From contig CALKYG010000278.1 in NCBI GenBank assembly GCA_938003575.1, forward strand, positions 1 through 7,852: 7,852 nt of DNA, given 5' to 3'. Positions within the stretch are counted from its first letter, which is position 1, and the number at the start of each line of letters is the position of its first letter. Below, one piece after another: positions 1 through 4,969 of this stretch. Under the pieces are notes generated by a model that had not been told where the DNA came from, ran no database searches, and saw only the letters and a program-made list of their open reading frames with translations. Origin of the DNA: an uncultured Alphaproteobacteria bacterium. Its GTDB lineage: Bacteria > Pseudomonadota > Alphaproteobacteria > Caulobacterales > Parvularculaceae. The translations under genes were made by a program, and so were the position numbers.

Positions 1-620
1 CTTCGGTCGGACGCGGGGCCGTCGTCGTCGATCATACAACGGCAAGCCCGGCCCTGGCGCGGCGGCTTGCGGAGGTCTTTGCCCGCCAGGGCGCCGGCTT
101 CATCGACGCGCCGGTTTCCGGCGGGCAGGCCGGGGCCGAGTCCGGCAAGCTTTCCGTCATGTGCGGAGGCGAAACGGGCGATATCGAACGCGCCCGCCCG
201 GTCATGGAAGCCTATGCTGCCAGGATCGTTCACATCGGCCCCCACGGTCACGGCCAGCTTTGCAAGGCGGTCAACCAGATCTGCATAGCCGGGGTGCTGC
301 AGGGGCTTTCCGAAGGCGTCCATTTCGCCAAGGCTTCGGGCATCGACCTCGATCGGGTGTTTGAGGCGATTTCCGGCGGAGCGGCGCAATCCTGGCAAAT
401 GAACAACCGGATGAAGACGATGGCCGAGGGACGGTTCGATTTCGGCTTTGCCGTGGACTGGATGCGCAAGGATCTCAGAATCGCCCTTGAAAGCGCGCGG
501 GAAGCCGGGGCCAGTCTGCCCCTGACCGCACTCGTCGATCAGTTTTACGCCGACGTGCAGGCGATGGGGGGCGGTCGGCTCGACACGTCAAGCCTCGTAA
601 AAAGGCTGGGGCGGCGTTGA
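1..620 (+). CDS. 3-hydroxyisobutyrate dehydrogenase-family NAD(P)-dependent oxidoreductase (5'-truncated)
   Basis: The reading frame is open from the left edge (first full codon at 3) to TGA at 618-620, giving about 205 residues. This family is usually about 290 residues, so the N-terminal Rossmann half with its GxGxxG loop lies outside the window. Visible signatures are the substrate-binding DAPVSGG motif (105-125), preceded by VDHTTASP, and the catalytic region GQLCKAVNQ, with the presumed catalytic lysine at 264-266 and its partner asparagine at 273-275. The helical C-terminal domain follows, with a FAVDWMRKDLRIAL segment that matches the usual F-x-L-x-L-x-x-KDL pattern. Family members oxidise or reduce beta-hydroxyacids such as 3-hydroxyisobutyrate (valine catabolism) or tartronate semialdehyde in the cytoplasm. 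The sequence does not settle the substrate. Downstream catabolic dehydrogenases make acyl catabolism plausible, but the 184-base gap argues against one tight operon. Confidence 0.92.
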   Translation, partial: SVGRGAVVVDHTTASPALARRLAEVFARQGAGFIDAPVSGGQAGAESGKLSVMCGGETGDIERARPVMEAYAARIVHIGPHGHGQLCKAVNQICIAGVLQGLSEGVHFAKASGIDLDRVFEAISGGAAQSWQMNNRMKTMAEGRFDFGFAVDWMRKDLRIALESAREAGASLPLTALVDQFYADVQAMGGGRLDTSSLVKRLGRR

Positions 621-633
621 AAACGGGCTTGAA

Positions 634-653
634 CGCCGGCCCCGGTTCCGGCG
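634..653 (+). other. GC-rich hairpin after the dehydrogenase gene
   Basis: CGCCGG (634-639) is complementary to CCGGCG (648-653) across an 8-base loop, 13 bases after the stop codon. The following sequence is A-rich (a run of seven A at about 664-670), not T-rich, so it is not a classical plus-strand terminator. It could be a processing or 3'-end stabilising hairpin, or it could be chance in GC-rich DNA. Confidence 0.3.
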
Positions 654-702
654 ATCGAACATTAAAAAAATCTCAGAATAAGCGGCCCGGCGCCTCGACT
701 CT

Positions 703-729
703 TTGTGATTCGAATTGTAATTATATAAC
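703..729 (+). promoter_or_regulatory. Candidate sigma70-type promoter for the 60-residue membrane protein
   Basis: TTGTGA (703-708) is followed after 15 bases by TATAAC (724-729). This lies in a local AT-rich island within otherwise GC-rich sequence. The spacer is short; reading CTTTGT (701-706) as the -35 would give 17 bases. Initiation from here would leave a leader of about 70 bases before the ATG at 805. This is pattern inference only. Confidence 0.35.
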
Positions 730-804
730 TCTCGATCGGGTTGGGTGGTCCGGCGGGGTATCTGACAAACAGCTCAATTTGGTTTGCGGAAGGGCGCGTA
801 ATCA

Positions 805-987
805 ATGTTATCGATCGCTGCGACGGTCGGCATTGTGAGCTTAGGGCTCCTGCTGATTGCGGTTATCGGTTTGCTTCGTCAGTTGGGGGCGGGTGAAGCG
901 GCCAAAGGTCTCCTCTATCTTACCGGCGCGATTTTTGTGATCGTCATTGCGTCGACTTACGTTCCGGCGCTGATTGGCGGCTTCTAG
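805..987 (+). CDS. Small two-helix membrane protein, function unknown
   Basis: This is a 60-residue open frame from ATG at 805 to TAG at 985-987. GGAAGG (788-793) is a reasonable ribosome binding site 11 bases upstream. Two hydrophobic stretches are evident, at about residues 4-24 and 35-57. They are separated by a short polar turn with Arg25, Glu31 and Lys34, so the protein looks like a helical hairpin in the inner membrane. The positive-inside rule would put the turn in the cytoplasm and both ends outside. There is no cleavable signal peptide, cysteine or enzyme motif. It has its own AT-rich upstream region and is closed by strong hairpins, so it looks like an independent transcription unit. 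I do not recognise a family. The regular hydrophobic pattern and ribosome binding site favour a real gene over a chance frame. Confidence 0.6.
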   Translation: MLSIAATVGIVSLGLLLIAVIGLLRQLGAGEAAKGLLYLTGAIFVIVIASTYVPALIGGF

Positions 988-1005
988 CCGCCGGCGTCTG
1001 GCGGC
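987..1005 (+). other. Hairpin overlapping the stop codon of the small membrane gene
   Basis: GCCGCC (987-992) pairs perfectly with GGCGGC (1000-1005) around a 7-base loop, starting at the last base of the stop codon. Together with the longer hairpin just downstream it forms a tandem 3'-end structure. There is no T-run after it. Confidence 0.4.
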
Positions 1006-1010
1006 ATAGG

Positions 1011-1037
1011 ACCGCTGCGAGCTCCGCTCGCGGCGGT
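1011..1037 (+). terminator. Likely transcription terminator hairpin of the small membrane gene
   Basis: ACCGCTGCGAGC (1011-1022) pairs with GCTCGCGGCGGT (1026-1037) along 12 positions, with one T-G wobble and a 3-base TCC loop. This is by far the strongest simple stem in the neighbourhood. The trailing T tract is poor (GGTTTC), so termination might be weak or Rho-assisted. Its position 23 bases after the stop codon and 88 bases before the next start fits the end of a monocistronic unit. Confidence 0.55.
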
Positions 1038-1048
1038 TTCAGCCATGC

Positions 1049-1070
1049 ATCGCCATCTGCTGACGGCGAT
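1049..1070 (+). other. Third hairpin in the leader of the acyl-CoA dehydrogenase gene
   Basis: ATCGCC (1049-1054) is complementary to GGCGAT (1065-1070) across a 10-base loop. It lies 55 bases before the acyl-CoA dehydrogenase start. It is short and could be chance, but it is the third stem in a row in this 138-base gap. I see no convincing promoter for the downstream operon in the gap. Confidence 0.25.
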
Positions 1071-1125
1071 TGCGGGACCGGGCTTCGCAGCGCAAAATCT
1101 CCAGGTCTCAGTATTTGGAGGAATA

Positions 1126-2283
1126 ATGTCCGCGCTTCAGACCGCCCGCCCGAGCTGGAAGACCGATGACCTCGTCCTTTTTGAAGACGAGGTCTACAAA
1201 TTTTTCAGCCGCGAGCTTGCGCCTCATGTCGAAAAATGGCGCGAGCAGGGAAAAGTCGATCGCTGGGCCTGGGAAAAAGCCGGGGAGGCCGGCCTGCTTT
1301 GCATGTCGATGCCGGAAGAATATGGCGGCGCCGGCGGCACTTTCGCGCATGAGCAGATCTTCTGCGAACAGCAGGTGAGAGCCGGAGTGGAAGGCTTCGG
1401 CGCCGGTCTCCATAATTGCATCGTCGCGCCCTATATTCTTCATTACGGAACCGAGGAGCAAAAGAAGCGCTGGCTGCCGCGCATGGCCAAGGGCGAGCTT
1501 ATCGGCGCGATCGCGATGACGGAGCCCGGAACGGGGTCTGACCTCCAGGCGGTGAAAACGACCGCCGTCAAGCAGGGTAATCAATACGTCATCAACGGTT
1601 CGAAGACGTTCATCACCAACGGGCAGACTGCAAACTTCATCATCGTCGTCGCCAAAACCGATCCCTCGGAAGGCGCCAAGGGCGTCTCCCTGATGGTCGT
1701 CGAAACGGACGAGGTCGACGGCTTCCGGCGCGGGCGGAACCTCAAGAAACTTGGAAACAAGGCGCAGGACACGTCGGAACTCTTTTTCGACGACGTGAAG
1801 ATCCCGACTGAAAATCTCCTCGGAACCAGCGAAGGCATGGGGTTCATCCAGCTGATGCAGCAATTGCCGCAGGAGCGCCAGCAGATCGCCGTCATCGCGA
1901 TTGCGGCGATCGAGCGCGCGCTCGACCTCACGATCAATTACACGAAGGAGCGGAACGCCTTCGGCCGTCCCGTCTTCAATTTCCAGAACACGCAGTTCAA
2001 GCTCGCCGAATGCAAGGCGAAGGCGACGATGGCGCGCGTGTTCGTAGATTATTGCACCGGACAACTGATTGAAGGAAAGCTGGACGCCGCAACGGCGTCA
2101 ATGTCGAAAATGCTGCTCACGGATCTTGAGAACGAGATCATCGACGAGTGCCTGCAGCTGCATGGCGGCTACGGCTATATGGATGAATATCCGATCAGCC
2201 GCATGTATGCAGACGCGCGGGTGCAACGCATTTACGGCGGGACGAACGAGATCATGAAACTGCTTATAGCCCGGTCGATGTGA
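1126..2283 (+). CDS. Acyl-CoA dehydrogenase, long-chain (LCAD)-like active site
   Basis: The product has 385 residues and is an FAD-dependent dehydrogenase that introduces the alpha,beta double bond into an acyl-CoA and passes electrons to ETF. The ATG at 1126 was chosen because GGAGG (1117-1121) precedes it and the frame then begins where family members begin; an in-frame ATG at 1045 would add 27 unlikely residues. It shows the flavin-binding signature MTEPGTGSDLQ (Glu133), KTFITNG, the NAFGRPVFNFQ helix segment, and the C-terminal QLHGGYGYMDEYP and RIYGGTNEIMK signatures. In medium- and short-chain enzymes the last motif reads YEGT, with the catalytic Glu. Here that position is Gly371, while Glu250 in LPQER occupies the helix-G site used by LCAD and isovaleryl-CoA dehydrogenase. 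The enzyme is therefore probably active, with long or branched acyl-CoA as likely substrate. Its TGA overlaps the next gene's ATG. Confidence 0.95.
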   Translation: MSALQTARPSWKTDDLVLFEDEVYKFFSRELAPHVEKWREQGKVDRWAWEKAGEAGLLCMSMPEEYGGAGGTFAHEQIFCEQQVRAGVEGFGAGLHNCIVAPYILHYGTEEQKKRWLPRMAKGELIGAIAMTEPGTGSDLQAVKTTAVKQGNQYVINGSKTFITNGQTANFIIVVAKTDPSEGAKGVSLMVVETDEVDGFRRGRNLKKLGNKAQDTSELFFDDVKIPTENLLGTSEGMGFIQLMQQLPQERQQIAVIAIAAIERALDLTINYTKERNAFGRPVFNFQNTQFKLAECKAKATMARVFVDYCTGQLIEGKLDAATASMSKMLLTDLENEIIDECLQLHGGYGYMDEYPISRMYADARVQRIYGGTNEIMKLLIARSM

Positions 2284-3125
2284 TGGCTTTCGCCGGAGGA
2301 ACGGCCTGGGTCACCGGCGCATCGTCAGGTATCGGCGAGGCGCTCGCCAAGGCGCTTGTCGCGCGCGGCGCGCGGGTCGTCCTTTCCGGTCGGCGCGTCG
2401 AGGAGCTCGAACGCGTTGCAAGGCAGGCCGGCGGCGAGACGATGATCCTTCCTTTTGACGCGACGGATTTCGATGCGCTGCCGGGAGCGGTTGAGAAGGC
2501 GATGAATTGGAAAGGCGGCGTCGATCTTCTTATCAACAACGCGGGCGTCAGCCAGCGCAGCCTCGCTCTCGATACGTCTTTCGACGTCTATCGCCGCATC
2601 ATGGACGTGGATTTCTTCGCGCCCCTTCGGCTGACGCAACTCGTACTTCCGTCAATGGTCGCGCGGCGCAGCGGGCGGATCGTGATTATCAGTTCCGTCG
2701 CAGGAAAGATCGGCGCGCCGCTGAGGACCGCCTATTGCGCCGCCAAGCACGCCTGCATTGGATATTTCGACGCTTTGCGCGCCGAAGTCGAAAAAGCCTA
2801 TGGCGTCGGCGTGTGCGTCGTAACGCCGGGGTCGGTGCGCACATCAGTGGCGGCGAATGCGCTGACCGGCGACGGCGACGCAAGAGGACGTTCGGACGAG
2901 AATATCGACAACGGCATGCCGCCAGAGAAAGCGGCGCAGATCATTCTCGACGGCGTCGCCGCCGGCGCGCGCGAGGTGCCGGTCGTCGAAGGCATGGAAC
3001 TCGCCGCCCTGCAAATGCGATGTGTAAATCCGGAGGCGCTCTTTGACTTCGTGGCCGGGGAGGGCGAACGCCTTGCGCTGGCGCGCGATGCGGGTCAAGC
3101 GACGGATCCGAAACGGATTAACTGA
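2283..3125 (+). CDS. Short-chain dehydrogenase/reductase (SDR), classical type
   Basis: The product has 280 residues from ATG at 2283, which overlaps the acyl-CoA dehydrogenase stop as TGATG; GTG at 2280 would add one residue. No good ribosome binding site is visible, so translational coupling is likely. Classical SDR features are present: the glycine-rich cofactor loop TGASSGIG (residues 11-18), NNAG (85-88), catalytic Ser138, and the Tyr151-x-x-x-Lys155 pair in YCAAK. Arg37-Arg38 after the second strand (LSGRR) suggests NADP(H) preference. The C-terminal extension (PEKAAQIILDGV onward) is typical of membrane-associated DHRS7-like SDRs, but no clear transmembrane helix is seen. It would be a soluble oxidoreductase of a hydroxy or keto group. 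Co-transcription with an acyl-CoA dehydrogenase hints at a fatty-acyl or isoprenoid catabolic step. The substrate is unknown. Confidence 0.93.
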   Translation: MAFAGGTAWVTGASSGIGEALAKALVARGARVVLSGRRVEELERVARQAGGETMILPFDATDFDALPGAVEKAMNWKGGVDLLINNAGVSQRSLALDTSFDVYRRIMDVDFFAPLRLTQLVLPSMVARRSGRIVIISSVAGKIGAPLRTAYCAAKHACIGYFDALRAEVEKAYGVGVCVVTPGSVRTSVAANALTGDGDARGRSDENIDNGMPPEKAAQIILDGVAAGAREVPVVEGMELAALQMRCVNPEALFDFVAGEGERLALARDAGQATDPKRIN

Positions 3126-3129
3126 GCCT

Positions 3130-3369
3130 TCAGCGGCGCGCCAGGATTGCCGAGATCTCATCCTTCAGCCGCACCCGCTGTCTGCGCAGGTCCGCCTCAC
3201 GCGCGTCGCTTGCCGTCTCCACGCGTGTTTCCAGTCGATGAATTTCACGATTGACCGCGTGATATTCATCGGAAAGGCGACGGAAGTGAGCATCGCTCGT
3301 CTTGAGCGCATGAAGCAGCGCAGTGTGCTCGGGAAATTCCTCGGCGAGTTCGTGCGGCGTATGAGTCAT
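3130..3369 (-). CDS. YdcH/DUF465-family small coiled-coil protein
   Basis: This 79-residue, charged, alpha-helical protein has the family hallmarks near its start: an EEFPEH segment, then LKTSDAHFRRLSDEYHAVNREIHRLE, which is the conserved DUF465 core (split here: LKTSDAHF, LSDEYHAVN and EIHRLE). Heptad-like leucine and charged spacing in the second half (LRRQRVRLKDEI) predicts a coiled coil. ATG at 3369 was chosen because homologous residues begin just after it; a frame extension to 3444 would add 25 non-conserved residues. The cellular role of the family is not established; it is widespread in proteobacteria. The gene converges on the SDR gene with only 4 bases between stop codons. The 84-base gap upstream, to the DUF2490 stop, could hold its own promoter, though I see no strong one. 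Confidence 0.88.
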   Translation of the reverse strand: MTHTPHELAEEFPEHTALLHALKTSDAHFRRLSDEYHAVNREIHRLETRVETASDAREADLRRQRVRLKDEISAILARR

Positions 3370-3453
3370 GTTTTGTTCAACCTGTGTGACGGAACATGCC
3401 GCATGACTATCGTCGCTTTCGGTCGGCGATTTGACGGAGATCAAGCCTCGTCG

Positions 3454-4137
3454 TCAAAGACTGAAGGCAAGCGAAAGGGCGAGAGCGTGATTAACCGGGT
3501 CCGGCGCATTCTGGCGGCGAATATGGTTCATCAGATAGCCGGCCTCGAGGCGGACCGCGCCGGCCGGGCGCCAACTCGCGCCGACAAACAGCCGGTTCTG
3601 GTCATAGCCGCTTGCTGCCCCCCAGTCGGTGTCGTTCGCCGCGATGAACAATTCATTCCAACCGAGCGCTGCGAACTTTGAATCTGAAATCGGCTTTTCA
3701 GCGCGGATGAACTGACGCACGCGAATGCCGGTGTCGTCGGCGCCTTCTATCAGCCGCTGCTCAAGCCGGGTTCTGCCCGAAAGCGATACGCCGCCCGGCG
3801 CGCCCAATTGATAGGTTGCTTGCTGCCAGAACCTGTTTTCCTCCACATCCGGCGCCGCCGCGCTGCGCGATACGACGCGGGCGTAACCGGCCCAGATCGC
3901 CGTTCCTTTATCATCGAGACGCCAGCCGACGCCCGGCCTGATGATCGACACGCCAAGCCGGCCGACATCATCGCGAAACCGGGCGTGGCCGTCGAACCAG
4001 AGAAGAAGACGACTTTCGTCCTTGACCGGTCCGTTTGCAAAAACCGCGGTCCACAACTGGGCGTCATCGGCGGCGGCGGGACCGGCGCCGCCGAGCGTGA
4101 TCGCGGCGGCGGCGAGGACTGCTGTCGCGGTCTTCAC
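3454..4137 (-). CDS. DUF2490-family outer-membrane beta-barrel protein
   Basis: The product has 227 residues from GTG at 4137. That start is strongly supported by AGGAG (4145-4149, minus) 7 bases upstream and by the signal peptide it creates: Lys2, a hydrophobic alanine-rich core, and an Ala-Ala-Ala cleavage site at residues 21-23 before Asp-Asp. The mature part (about 204 residues) alternates hydrophobic and polar residues as in a beta barrel. It has the DUF2490 pattern: an early QLWT, then IIRPGVGWRLDD, AGYARV, a central RTRLEQR segment and a closing RLEAGYLMNH. The last strand ends AFSL, hydrophobic but lacking the usual terminal Phe or Tyr. The family's biochemical role is unknown; location in the outer membrane is inferred. 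It is divergent from the TRIC channel gene and may share control with it. Confidence 0.85.
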   Translation of the reverse strand: MKTATAVLAAAAITLGGAGPAAADDAQLWTAVFANGPVKDESRLLLWFDGHARFRDDVGRLGVSIIRPGVGWRLDDKGTAIWAGYARVVSRSAAAPDVEENRFWQQATYQLGAPGGVSLSGRTRLEQRLIEGADDTGIRVRQFIRAEKPISDSKFAALGWNELFIAANDTDWGAASGYDQNRLFVGASWRPAGAVRLEAGYLMNHIRRQNAPDPVNHALALSLAFSL

Positions 4138-4144
4138 TTTGCGT

Positions 4145-4149
4145 CTCCT
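4145..4149 (-). promoter_or_regulatory. Ribosome binding site that fixes the GTG start of the DUF2490 gene
   Basis: On the minus strand the sequence reads AGGAACAGGAG just before the GTG at 4137, an ideal AGGAG with a 7-base spacer. A second AGGAA (4151-4155) sits immediately upstream. No comparable site supports the longer ATG frame starting at 4206. Confidence 0.75.
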
Positions 4150-4178
4150 GTTCCTGTGTGAATTGGCTCCGGAGGGCT

Positions 4179-4206
4179 GACATAGACCGGAATCGGCGCG
4201 ATTCAA
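4179..4206 (-). promoter_or_regulatory. Candidate sigma70-type promoter for the DUF2490 gene
   Basis: On the minus strand TTGAAT (4201-4206) is followed after 16 bases by TATGTC (4179-4184). Initiation would give a leader of about 35 bases before the GTG. The -35 element lies inside the inverted repeats described for 4190-4254, so a protein binding there could control this promoter. This is pattern inference only. Confidence 0.35.
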
Positions 4207-4254
4207 GACGCCGGCGTCCGAAAGGCCGCTGTCGCGGCGGCCCTGAATCAGCGC
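4190..4254 (+). promoter_or_regulatory. Nested inverted repeats: possible three-way-junction leader or operator upstream of the TRIC gene
   Basis: An outer stem can form between GCGCGATTCA (4196-4205) and TGAATC-A-GCGC (4244-4254), 10 base pairs with one bulged A. Inside it sit a perfect 12-base palindrome GACGCCGGCGTC (4208-4219) and a 6-pair stem GGCCGC/GCGGCC (4224-4229 with 4237-4242, 7-base loop). GATTC (4200-4204) could instead pair with GAATC at 4190-4194, an arrangement exclusive with the outer stem. The structure ends 11 bases before the TRIC ATG, which lacks an evident Shine-Dalgarno. It may be a structured 5' leader of the TRIC mRNA or a DNA operator for the divergent genes. No known riboswitch class is recognised. 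Confidence 0.4.
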
Positions 4255-4265
4255 ATCGATTTCAT

Positions 4266-4898
4266 ATGGACACTGAATCGGTCTTCGCCGCGCTCAATAT
4301 TTTCGGTCTCTTTGTATTCGCGGTGTCCGGCGCCCTGACGGCGCTCCGAAACGATCTCGACATCTTGAGCGTCGTGATGACGGCGTTCATCACCGGCGTC
4401 GGCGGCGGCACCATCAGGGATGTGCTCCTTGGCGAGTTTCCGGTCTGGTGGATCCGCGACACCAACGCCGTCGTCATATGCCTCGTCGGCGCGACGGCGG
4501 CGATGGTCGCTCAGCCGATTTTCGCATCGAGGCTCAAGGCCCTTATCTGGGCGGATGCGCTCGGACTCGCCGTGTTTTCCATTCTCGGAACACAGGCGGC
4601 TCTGGCGGCGGACTCGCCGTTGTTTATAGCAATCTTTCTTGGCGCCGTTTCCGCGACCTTCGGGGGCCTCATTCGAGACGTTCTGTTGAATGAACCGTCG
4701 TTGTTCATGAAGCAGGACGTCTATGTCACCGCTGCACTCGCGGGCGGCGGCGCCTATGTCGCGCTTCTGGAACTTGGCGTCGCCAGCGCAGCCGCCGCGC
4801 CGGCGGCGGCCCTCGCGGCGTTTGCGATACGCGGCGCGGCGATCATGTTCAACATATCGGTCCCCAAGGTCGGCCGCCCGCGACGGAGCGAACATTAG
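4266..4898 (+). CDS. TRIC-family (UPF0126, YadS/YicG-like) cation channel membrane protein
   Basis: The product has 210 residues and belongs to the trimeric intracellular cation channel family found in bacteria as UPF0126 proteins. Bacterial and animal TRICs conduct monovalent cations; the role in bacteria is not well defined. Two internally repeated three-helix units are visible, each with the family glycine motif: GGGTIRD (residues 46-52) and FGGLIRDVL (132-140). In the second the first glycine of GGG is Phe132, a small departure from the usual pattern. About seven hydrophobic segments span the sequence, and the C-terminus is short and basic (RPRRSEH). The ATG at 4266 was chosen because the protein then starts directly before the first helix, as in E. 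coli YadS. An in-frame GTG at 4158 would add 36 arginine-rich residues across the inverted repeats. No Shine-Dalgarno is apparent before 4266. Confidence 0.9.
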   Translation: MDTESVFAALNIFGLFVFAVSGALTALRNDLDILSVVMTAFITGVGGGTIRDVLLGEFPVWWIRDTNAVVICLVGATAAMVAQPIFASRLKALIWADALGLAVFSILGTQAALAADSPLFIAIFLGAVSATFGGLIRDVLLNEPSLFMKQDVYVTAALAGGGAYVALLELGVASAAAAPAAALAAFAIRGAAIMFNISVPKVGRPRRSEH

Positions 4899-4957
4899 GC
4901 GCGGCGAGCTGAACGTGTTTTACGGCTGGCGGTGGTAGAGTTGGAGCGGAGATTTCT

Positions 4958-4961
4958 GGAG
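4958..4961 (+). promoter_or_regulatory. Ribosome binding site supporting a TTG start
   Basis: GGAG at 4958-4961 lies 8 bases before TTG at 4970. This makes TTG the likely start of the sugar dehydrogenase, instead of the internal ATG at 4988. Confidence 0.55.
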
Positions 4962-4969
4962 CTGCGCAT

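Noticed and set aside
617..838. Plus-strand open frame (73 residues) in the gap after the first gene
   Set aside because: It spans the hairpin and AT-rich promoter-like region, has no ribosome binding site of its own and lacks any regular protein-like pattern.
1045..1125. N-terminal extension of the acyl-CoA dehydrogenase
   Set aside because: The upstream ATG lacks a ribosome binding site, adds 27 non-conserved residues and overlaps a hairpin; GGAGG precedes the ATG at 1126.
1108..2064. Long minus-strand open frame (318 residues) opposite the acyl-CoA dehydrogenase
   Set aside because: It is the antisense of a gene with clear family motifs; its translation is charged, low-complexity and without recognisable domains, as expected for GC-rich shadow frames.
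3043..3681. Plus-strand open frame (212 residues) across the YdcH-like and DUF2490 genes
   Set aside because: It overlaps the SDR 3' end and runs antisense to two genes with family signatures and a good start signal; the protein shows no domain.
4138..4206. N-terminal extension of the DUF2490 protein
   Set aside because: It would bury the signal peptide behind a 23-residue basic stretch; AGGAG correctly precedes the GTG at 4137.
4248..4895. Minus-strand open frame (215 residues) opposite the TRIC gene
   Set aside because: It is extremely Arg/Asp-rich and is an antisense shadow of a membrane protein with clear TRIC motifs.
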